A stretch of DNA of 43,058 nucleotides from CAVAWX01 sp963592385 (GTDB lineage: Bacteria > Actinomycetota > Coriobacteriia > Coriobacteriales > QAMH01), in the NCBI GenBank assembly GCA_963592385.1, contig CAVAWX010000005.1, forward strand, positions 1 through 43,058, written 5' to 3'. Numbering within the stretch: the first letter of the stretch is position 1; every line of letters starts with the position of its first letter. The translations under genes and the position numbers were made by a program. Shown in pieces: positions 8,747-15,395 of the stretch. The notes beneath the pieces were generated by a model. The model made no database searches, had not been told where the DNA came from, and was given only the letters and a program-made list of their open reading frames with translations.

Positions 8747-8949
8747 CGAGCCATCCTCCTTCACCGTGCGGGTGAAGCTTCGCAGGCAGGCGGCGCCTTG
8801 GATGCGACGCCGAAGGGCCGGCTTCCTTCACCATGCAGATGGATACAGGATAGGCGCATATGCGCGCGCGGGGAACGCACGCGGCCGCAAGCGGGCGCCA
8901 CTTGTTACCTTGCAGCTGCCCGCCACACGCGCGGCCGCAGAGCACACTA

Positions 8950-8965
8950 GCAAACGCACGTTTGC
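8950..8965. terminator. perfect 16-bp palindrome after the LuxR gene
   Basis: GCAAACG-CA-CGTTTGC lies eight bases beyond the stop of the LuxR-type gene. It may be a short terminator or an operator upstream of the Rrf2 gene, which starts about 200 bases further on. The rest of the gap 8747-8973 holds no gene. Confidence 0.4.
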
Positions 8966-8973
8966 GGCCAGTT

Positions 8974-10609
8974 CTACATCCCGTTTCGTATTTGCTTGGT
9001 GCGTATCTCGACCGCGCTAATCAGCTCTTGCTGGGAGTGGATGCCCATTTTCCCGTAGATATGGTAGATGTGGGTCTTCACCGTATGGGCGGATATGAAC
9101 AGCTCGTTGCATATGAACGGAGAATCGCGGCCCTTGGCCGACAAGGCGAAGACCTCGCGCTCGCGTGGAGATAGGCCGTATTTCTCGCAGATCTCGTCGC
9201 AGGCAAGCTTCCAGGGGGCGGCTTCCAGTTTTTCCGCAGCTTCCGCCTTCGATTCCCCATCTTTCTCGTCAGTGCCCTTGCCCAAGCCTTCCTGCGCGTC
9301 CATGGTGCAGGCCAAGATCACGAACACAAGGCAGACGATCAAGGCGACGGGCAGGGAGCGCGCCAAATGCAGCGCGGGAAACGCCGAGTCGAGGAAGATG
9401 ACGCACACGGTCAGGCCCCAACCGACGAGCATTCCGAAGGCGTTGCCCATCCTGCCCAGGGCGAAATAGCGTGGATAGGAGATGCCGCACGCCTCGATGA
9501 TCGCGAGCATCTGGCTCATACTGAGCATGTCGAAGCTGGTGAAGGAGAACATCAAAAGCATGCTCGCCGCGTAGCGCAGCGCCGTCGGAAGCTGGTCGAA
9601 CATGGCAAGCGGAGCCAAGCCGAGCGCCGCGATGCCGAACAAGACAAGCTGCACAACCACGAGGTGCACTTTCTGGTTTATCCACAGGCTGTAGAGCAGG
9701 AGAAAAACGCTTGCCAGAAACGCGCCGAACCACACGCATTCCGAGGGCATGTGCCCGCCCAGGGCAGACAGCGCGAGGAACAGCGAAAACGAAAAGCTGA
9801 TGCTGTAAAAGAACATCTGCAGCAAGGGCACGGTGAGCACTTTGCGGGGTGCCGTGCGCATGACAGACGGGCCGAGCTTGCCCGTCAAGACGGCAGGCTT
9901 GGAAGATCTTGAAGGCTTGGGCGGTTTGGGGGGCTTGGCGGGTTTGGAAGGCGCGGTTTCCTCGACGGCATCCGTTTTCTCCGATGTCGCGTCTTCGCGT
10001 GCGGCATTCTTTTTGCCGCCCTTCACAACCTGTGGGTATTTACCCCCCCCCCCCCCCCCCGAATTCGCCCTTCACGAGGGTAAGGATATACGCGGCGACA
10101 GGGCAGACGAACACCACGATGGCCAGGCTTGCCGATGCAGCGGGCAGCATGGAGGCAAAGACGACCACGGAGGTGCTGACGAGAATCGAGACGGAGAGCA
10201 TGAAAAAGGATGCACCACGCTCCATGCGATAGAACCCGTAGGTCATGTGGGGCAGCACCTGCCCCAGACCAAAGCCCGACAGAAACCAAAGGATGCAATG
10301 CAGCGCCGGCGTGCCTGCCGAGGCATCCGACGCAAGCACAAGCGCGCTTGCCCCCGCCAGCGGCGAGAGCACGACGGGCACGAACATCCATGCCGCCGAG
10401 TCGAAGAACTTGCCCTTGCCCACCCGCATGATTAGAAAGTGGACGAGCAGCGAGATGGCAGATCCGGCCAGCGCGCACCCTTTCAGCCACAGCGCCAGTG
10501 CGGTGTCGGCCACGACCGAATCGCTCCAGTACATAAGGAACAAGGTCGCCCAGTACAGTGCAGACGACATGAGCGAACATGCCGCGCTGCGGTTCAAGAC
10601 TTCGTGCAT
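8974..10609 (-). pseudogene. LuxR-family regulator with 12-helix membrane domain, split by an 18-G tract (possibly phase-variable)
   Basis: Two adjacent frames make up one protein of about 544 residues. The first part (start ATG 10609, ribosome site GGAGGGG six bases upstream) has six membrane helices and ends in GEF plus six Gly, then stops at 10040. The second part continues in another frame with KYPQVVKGGKK, a Lys/Pro/Ser-rich loop, six more helices, a linker, and a C-terminal LuxR helix-turn-helix: GLSPREREVFALSAKG ... ISAHTVKTHIYHIYGKMGI. The break is exactly at eighteen G on the coding strand. With 17 or 20 G the frames join. Such MFS-like membrane LuxR proteins are common beside oxidoreductase loci in Eggerthellaceae. 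It lies at the end of the dehydroxylase locus, which it may control. Either a real OFF state or a homopolymer error. Confidence 0.85.
10043..10060. repeat. 18-nt C/G homopolymer inside the LuxR gene
   Basis: Eighteen C in a row on the given strand, 18 G on the coding strand, coding six Gly before the frame stops. The tract lies in a cytosolic linker between helix 6 and helix 7, where extra or missing glycines should be tolerated. Length 2 mod 3 gives full-length protein; 0 mod 3 (as here) gives TAA at once; 1 mod 3 gives VNTHRL then TGA. Confidence 0.95.
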
Positions 10610-10664
10610 CAGCTTCCCCTCCAAGCCGAAACCCCGCGCGGCCAAGAAGCCTTCGACGGGGTTT

Positions 10665-10871
10665 TCACATCGTGTTTTCTTGTATGTCCTCTCTGCTCTC
10701 TTTTCCCGGGGCAAGCCCCGGAGGTTGCGGCAAGACCCTGCCGCAACGCGCGCATTTCACGCTGTCTTCCTCGTTGTCGAAGCCACATGCAGGACAATGT
10801 CCCGCCACGAGGAGCGGACGGGAAATGCCCTTGCACTTGCCGCATCCAACGCACGCGTATCCACACGACAT
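10665..10871 (-). CDS. small Cys-rich zinc-ribbon-like protein
   Basis: A 68-residue protein starting MSCGYACVGCGKCKGIS at ATG 10871 (GAGGAGAAAGG upstream). It has an N-terminal group C3, C7, C10, C13 and a second group HCPACGF...KCARCGR, the typical spacing of a zinc ribbon, then a short charged tail. It may bind zinc or an iron-sulfur cluster. It sits directly before the LuxR-type gene (57 bases from stop to start) and after the broken MFS gene, in the same direction, so it could be co-expressed with the regulator. No function can be assigned; rubredoxin-like electron transfer or a zinc-finger accessory role are alternatives. The two clean cysteine pairs make it unlikely to be a chance frame. 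Confidence 0.6.
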   Translation of the reverse strand: MSCGYACVGCGKCKGISRPLLVAGHCPACGFDNEEDSVKCARCGRVLPQPPGLAPGKESREDIQENTM

Positions 10872-10914
10872 GATATGCCTTTCTCCTCGTCGGGGCGCCC
10901 TCAAAACCGCATGC

Positions 10915-10947
10915 GAGGAGCCGCCCTTTGAAAAAAGGCGGCTCCTC
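10915..10947 (-). terminator. 11-bp perfect GC-rich hairpin after the broken MFS gene
   Basis: Arms GAGGAGCCGCC (10915-10925) and GGCGGCTCCTC (10937-10947) with an 11-base A-rich loop. It lies between the MFS pseudogene stop and the small Cys-rich gene, where a terminator would be expected. No U tract follows on the minus strand. Confidence 0.6.
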
Positions 10948-10980
10948 CACGCGCGGATTCAGGTTTCAGCTCGAAAACAG

Positions 10981-12248
10981 CTACTTCTCCGCGCGCTCGC
11001 GGTCCTCTTGCTCTTCTTGCTTGCGCAAGGCGACGACCTTGGAATCGTCTTTCACCGCGAAAGCGATGATGACGGCGGCCACGATGCACAGCGGCGCGCA
11101 CACGAACTGCGCGTTGGCAAACCAGCCGATGGCCGCGACGCTCATCGAGGCGAAAACCGCGCAGACCTGGGCCAGGCCCGTGCAAAACGCCATGATGGAC
11201 AGGGCCATGTCGCTCTTGAAGGAGTCAGTGCACAGAAGCGGCGTGATGCCCCTCGTGTAGGTCGGCACGAACGAGGCGCAGATGCCCATGATGATGCAGA
11301 ACGCCCACGAGCTGGTCGTGTCGGTGCCCGGGGTGAAGGCCAGGAAGAAGAAGATGATGGCGACCACGACGTAGAAGACCACCAACGCCTTCTTGCGGAT
11401 GGCGAACTTGTCCGAAATGACGCCCGCAGCGATGCCGAGCGGAATCGTGATGATAGCCAGCCAGTTGGGCAGCATAGAGGAATCGAAGATGCTCATGCCC
11501 TTGACCTCTTGCAGGAAGGTCGGGTACATGCCGTTGATGTTCACCAGGTAGACGAAGCACCAGATGAAGAAGACGGAGCAGACGACGGCAGCAGACGAGA
11601 AGAACTGCTTGCCGGTCTTGGCCTCGATGCTCGCGTCGCCGGCAACGATCTCGTTCTCGTTTTTCTGCGGCATGCGCACGAGCAGAAGCAGCAGGATGAA
11701 GGCGACCACGCCCAGCGCCAGGGTGACGAACCAGATGCTCTGCCAGCTGCCCGTCGCGTCATAGACGAGCGGCGCCGTGAAGAAAGCGATGATGGTGCCG
11801 CAAGGGATCCACTGCGACCACACGCCGACGGCAAGACCCATCTGGGAGCGCGGGAACAAGCGGGGCAGGATATTCGGGCCGCACACGCAGATGAGGCCGT
11901 AGGCTATACCAAAAACACGCCGGGGTCTGCGGCAAAAGCGCTGATAGCGGTGCCGCAGACCATAATCGCGCACGAAATGACGACCATGGCCTTCACCCCG
12001 ATCTTGCGCATGACCAGGGCACCGGGAAACGCCATGACGAGCGCCGCGATGGAGTAGAAGGTCATGATCAGACCCAGGCCGCCGGCGTCAAGCCCAAGGT
12101 CGGCGCCGATAACGGTCATGACGGGAGACGCCTTGAACAGGTTGCACGAGGCGGTGAAGCCGAACAGGAACAGCGCGGCGAAGGTGAGCCAGCGCTCGGT
12201 GGGCGTCGTCTGCCTGTCGAGGACGCCGTATTTGGATATAGCTGACAT
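10981..12248 (-). pseudogene. MFS transporter broken by a ~19-nt deletion
   Basis: Start ATG 12248 with GAGAGAGAGGAG upstream; N-terminus KYGVLDRQTTPTERWLTF matches that of the intact MFS transporter nearby (KWGVLDRQLTAQERWLTF), so they are paralogues. The first frame ends at ADPGVFLV-stop near 11906; the second resumes at GIAYGLICVCGPNILPRLFP and runs on to a normal MFS C-terminus at 10981. In the paralogue the same place reads FLAGRIFEGCGYGIIAVVGPN, so here the codons for about GRxxE are missing and the frame is shifted; 19 nt (or 19 plus a multiple of 3) fits. Everything else is intact, so the loss looks recent, unless it is an assembly error. Probable former substrate: the same aromatic or organic acid family as the paralogue. 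Confidence 0.87.
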
Positions 12249-12283
12249 GGAACGCTCCTCTCTCTCTTTCGAAACACACGAGC

Positions 12284-13276
12284 TTATAGCCCCAGCTTCT
12301 CTGCGTTCTCGTAGTACAGACGCTGACGATCCTTGACCGACATCGGGCATTTCTCGAGATAGGCGATGCACTCGCTCATCGACTCGAAGGGGTAGTCGGT
12401 TCCCAGCAAGATGTTGTCCATTCCGATAGCGGCGCGCGTACACTCGAAAGCAGGAATGGAAGTATTGCCCGAAGTCGTAACTCTAATATTGCGGCCAAAG
12501 TAGACGCTTGGCTTCTCGGCGTTCTTCTGTTTCGGTTCCGGCAGCATCGCCATGCGATTGTCCAGACGCTCCATCAGGAAGGGTAGCGCCTCGCCAAAGT
12601 GACCGAGAACAATTTGCAGGCCGGGCATCTCGTCGAGCATGCCGGAAAGCATGATGCGGATAATCGCGCCAGACGTGTCTGCGGTGAAGCCCAGTCCAGG
12701 CCCTGCCATGGGGTAGCCATAGTCATTGAACATGTCATTCAGGGGGTTGTAGTTCGGATGCAAGTACACGAAGATACCCAGCTCCTCGGCCTTTTTCCAG
12801 ATGGGACGAAAGTCGGCCTCGTCGTGATGGCGTCCGGCGATATTGGAATGGGCCTGCCACATCTTAAAGCCCAGCTCTTTGACACAGCGCTCGAGTTCTG
12901 CGGCAGCGGCATGCGCGTCAAACATCGGCAGAATCGCCGATCCGACCAGTCTGGGGTAGCGTTGCGTCAGCTCGTAAAGCGCATCGTTTGCCTTGCGGCA
13001 GGCATCGACAGACTCCTCTGCAGGCAGGATGTCTATGCCAGGGGCAAGCGAGATGACAGCCTTTTCTATCTCGAGCTGCTCCATCTCGGGAATGCGCTTT
13101 TCCGCAAAGTCGCACAGCTTTGGCCCCAAGACCGTATGATCCATGGAAACCTGCTGCATAAACCAGACGGCGTTGGTCTTGGCGTCCCACCAGGGAAAGC
13201 CTTTCTCCTCCCTACCCTGCAGCACATCCACCGAATACTGATTGTAGAAATGATTCTCCAGATCGATTTTCCTCAT
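12284..13276 (-). CDS. amidohydrolase-2 family (de)carboxylase, resorcylate/dihydroxybenzoate decarboxylase-like
   Basis: A 330-residue TIM-barrel metalloenzyme of the ACMSD / gamma-resorcylate decarboxylase family. The metal ligands are visible: E7-x-H9 in IDLENHF, H173 in YLHPN, H226 in GHFGE and D294 in GTDYPFE. Members remove, or reversibly add, a carboxyl group on a phenolic ring without an organic cofactor. ATG 13276 has AAGGAGG upstream. It lies in the locus of a catechol-dehydroxylase-like enzyme, its ferredoxin and MFS transporters, which supports an aromatic acid as substrate; the ring pattern cannot be told from sequence. Base composition is lower in G+C (one counted 60-base line gives 53%) than the SUF genes (65%), suggesting separate acquisition. 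An ordinary hydrolase role within the family is less likely. Confidence 0.87.
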   Translation of the reverse strand: MRKIDLENHFYNQYSVDVLQGREEKGFPWWDAKTNAVWFMQQVSMDHTVLGPKLCDFAEKRIPEMEQLEIEKAVISLAPGIDILPAEESVDACRKANDALYELTQRYPRLVGSAILPMFDAHAAAAELERCVKELGFKMWQAHSNIAGRHHDEADFRPIWKKAEELGIFVYLHPNYNPLNDMFNDYGYPMAGPGLGFTADTSGAIIRIMLSGMLDEMPGLQIVLGHFGEALPFLMERLDNRMAMLPEPKQKNAEKPSVYFGRNIRVTTSGNTSIPAFECTRAAIGMDNILLGTDYPFESMSECIAYLEKCPMSVKDRQRLYYENAEKLGL

Positions 13277-13313
13277 TGCATTCCTCCTTTTTGCAGATGT
13301 CTTCCCGATACTT

Positions 13314-13354
13314 CCCGCATGCCCCTGCGCTTCGAGTTACACGGGGCATGCGGG
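13314..13354 (-). terminator. 12-bp perfect hairpin between MFS gene and decarboxylase gene
   Basis: Arms CCCGCATGCCCC (13314-13325) and GGGGCATGCGGG (13343-13354), loop 17 bases, in the 148-base intercistronic gap. Could stop part of the transcripts or protect the upstream message; no U tract. Confidence 0.6.
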
Positions 13355-13424
13355 GACGTGCCATGTATACGGTGCGCGCGGCGCGCAAGATGCAGGACGC
13401 GACGTGCGCAAAATGCAGCGGCGT

Positions 13425-14750
13425 CTACGCTTCTTGCGCTTCTTGTGCCGTCTCCCCCTTCAAGGCCTGCTCTCTTTCCTGCGCGCGCAGCTTGTCGAGG
13501 GCTTTATCGCTTTTCACGAACACGATGACGAGAACCGCCGCGACGATGCACATGGGGGCCAAGGTGTATTGGGCCATGCCCGTGTAGCCGAGAGCGACGA
13601 TGCTCGGGGATACGAAATAGCCACCGAGAACCTTGCCCAAGGCCATGAGGAAGCCCATGGTGGAAAGCGCAAAATCGAGTTTCTTGGAGTCGATGACGAG
13701 GCGGGGAATCAAGGCGCGGGTGCACGTAGGCACGAAGCCGAGAGGTATGCCGTAGATAATGATGCCGATCCACGGACCTATCATGTCTTCGCCCGGCGAC
13801 CACAGGCAAAAAAACGCAATAACTGCCCAAACGAGATAGCCGATCACTATGAAGGACTTGCGCCAGCTTTTCTTCGCGGCAATGACCCCGCAGAATATGC
13901 CGATAATGGCGCCAAGTATGGACGCGATCATGGTCATCCACGACGACAGAGACACATCGAGACCTTTTTCCTGCTGCAAGAACGAGGGATACATGGTGTT
14001 GAATGCCACAACGTTCAGGTAGGCGAAGACGATGAACGCCACGGATACGGCGATGGCACCGACCATGAAGTTCTTGCCGCCGACAATCTTTTTGGTCACA
14101 TCGCCGTCGACGATGGTGTTCTCGTCAACAGCAGGCATCTTCACAAAAATGACGACCAAGACAGCCGTGATGACTTCCACAACGATGGCTGCAATCCAAA
14201 TGGCGTGCCACGAGAAGGGCACCTCGACACCGCCTCCCAAAGTAAAAAGCATGGGGGCGAACACGAACGAAACAACCGTGCCAAAGGTGATCCACTGCGA
14301 CCAAATGCCCATGGACAACGGGATGTTTTTGACCGGGAAGATGCGCGGTATGGCGTTGGGTCCCACAACGGCAATGATGCCGTAGCCGCAGCCCTCGAAA
14401 ATACGTCCTGCCAAAAACAGGTTCGGGTCACTCACAAACAGACAGGTGACGGTACCACATGCCATGAGAATGACAGAAATCAGCGCCGAAAACTTGAAGC
14501 CGAGCTTTTGGCCCAGCCACATGCCGACATAGGCGAATATGACGGCGGGAATGGAATATGCCCCCATAATCTGCGAAATCATGTTCTTGGGCATTGAAAC
14601 GTCTTGTGCGATGTATTGAATCGCCGGGGACGCCTTGAACATGTTCAAGGCCGCGAGCACGGCCACCAGCAAAATCATGGAGAAGGTGAGCCAGCGCTCC
14701 TGTGCAGTCAGCTGACGGTCCAATACTCCCCATTTCTGCAACTTGTTCAT
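13425..14750 (-). CDS. MFS transporter (aromatic/organic acid type)
   Basis: A 441-residue major facilitator with about 12 membrane helices. Start ATG 14750 is chosen because AAAGGAGGGG lies six bases upstream; the frame is open further. After the conserved N-terminal cytosolic WGVLDRQLTAQERW it shows AGRIFEGCGYG and PNAIPRIFP in the helix 4-5 region, IWSQWITFG, a long central loop with VDENTIVDGDVTKKI, and KKSWRKSFIV in the second half. It probably moves the substrate or product of the neighbouring decarboxylase and dehydroxylase; direction unknown. It is about 53% G+C in a counted line, like the decarboxylase and unlike the rest. Intact paralogue of the broken MFS gene downstream. Confidence 0.9.
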   Translation of the reverse strand: MNKLQKWGVLDRQLTAQERWLTFSMILLVAVLAALNMFKASPAIQYIAQDVSMPKNMISQIMGAYSIPAVIFAYVGMWLGQKLGFKFSALISVILMACGTVTCLFVSDPNLFLAGRIFEGCGYGIIAVVGPNAIPRIFPVKNIPLSMGIWSQWITFGTVVSFVFAPMLFTLGGGVEVPFSWHAIWIAAIVVEVITAVLVVIFVKMPAVDENTIVDGDVTKKIVGGKNFMVGAIAVSVAFIVFAYLNVVAFNTMYPSFLQQEKGLDVSLSSWMTMIASILGAIIGIFCGVIAAKKSWRKSFIVIGYLVWAVIAFFCLWSPGEDMIGPWIGIIIYGIPLGFVPTCTRALIPRLVIDSKKLDFALSTMGFLMALGKVLGGYFVSPSIVALGYTGMAQYTLAPMCIVAAVLVIVFVKSDKALDKLRAQEREQALKGETAQEAQEA

Positions 14751-14856
14751 ACAACCCCTCCTTTGGTTCATGAACTTCAACGTATGCACGGTGAAAACCG
14801 AGAAGGCCCTTTCGAGGCTTTGCAGGGAACACTTTCAAAAAGAGGCACGCGACGAA

Positions 14857-14904
14857 GGGAAAGCGGGCGAATCCCCCAGACGGATATGCACCGCCCGCTT
14901 TCCC
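14857..14904 (-). terminator. 13-bp perfect hairpin between Fe-S gene and MFS gene
   Basis: Arms GGGAAAGCGGGCG (14857-14869) and CGCCCGCTTTCCC (14892-14904), loop 22 bases, in the 242-base gap. No U tract. Likely an RNA structure separating enzyme and transporter expression. I see no gene in this gap. Confidence 0.6.
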
Positions 14905-14992
14905 CTTGCACCTCGATCTGCCTCGAGGGCCTGCGTGTTCATGGCGCACATCGCAAGCGCAACATGCGCCACGAACACTACGAACGCGACGA

Positions 14993-15376
14993 TTAGGCGT
15001 TCAGCTCGAGGGTGAACAAGGCGTGGTCTTTGTGCTCCGCCGCCTTCTTCGACATCTCCTCGATGGTGCCGAACTCCATGCACTGCGCCTGGCAGTGCTG
15101 GACGCAGCTTGCCTGCTTGCCGAGGCTGCGACGCTTCTCGCAGCCGTCGCACAGCGCGGTCGGGGCGGGCAGGTAGCCGAACTGCCACTCGTCGCCGCCC
15201 TCCTCGATGGGCCAATGCCCCATGTCGTGGACCAAGATCCCCGACTCGCCCACCTTCAGACCATGCTCCATCTGGCAGGCGATTTCGCAGGTGTGGCAGC
15301 CAGTGCACCACTGGTAGTCGATCAGCAGGGCATGGGTCGCCGGCTTGCGGGTGTTAAGCTCTTTTGCCGTAGGCAT
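14993..15376 (-). CDS. small 4Fe-4S ferredoxin-type partner of the dehydroxylase-like enzyme
   Basis: A 127-residue soluble protein with a classical C24-x2-C27-x2-C30-x3-C34 group (WCTGCHTCEIACQ) and a second set C76-x2-C79 ... C91-x3-C95-x3-C99, enough for two clusters. It resembles the small electron-donor subunit encoded beside catechol dehydroxylases of Eggerthella and relatives. No signal peptide or helix, so cytoplasmic, like the catalytic subunit whose stop is 19 bases before its ATG. AGAGGAG lies upstream of the start. It should pass electrons, probably from a cytoplasmic ferredoxin-type pool, to the molybdenum enzyme. Confidence 0.92.
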   Translation of the reverse strand: MPTAKELNTRKPATHALLIDYQWCTGCHTCEIACQMEHGLKVGESGILVHDMGHWPIEEGGDEWQFGYLPAPTALCDGCEKRRSLGKQASCVQHCQAQCMEFGTIEEMSKKAAEHKDHALFTLELNA

Positions 15377-15395
15377 CTCGAATCATCTCCTCTCT

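Noticed and set aside
10061..10073. GAATTCGCCCTT beside the poly-C tract equals the flank of a common TA-cloning vector
   Set aside because: The match is only 12 bases, the coding frame continues naturally through it (VKGEF), and neither side continues into vector sequence.
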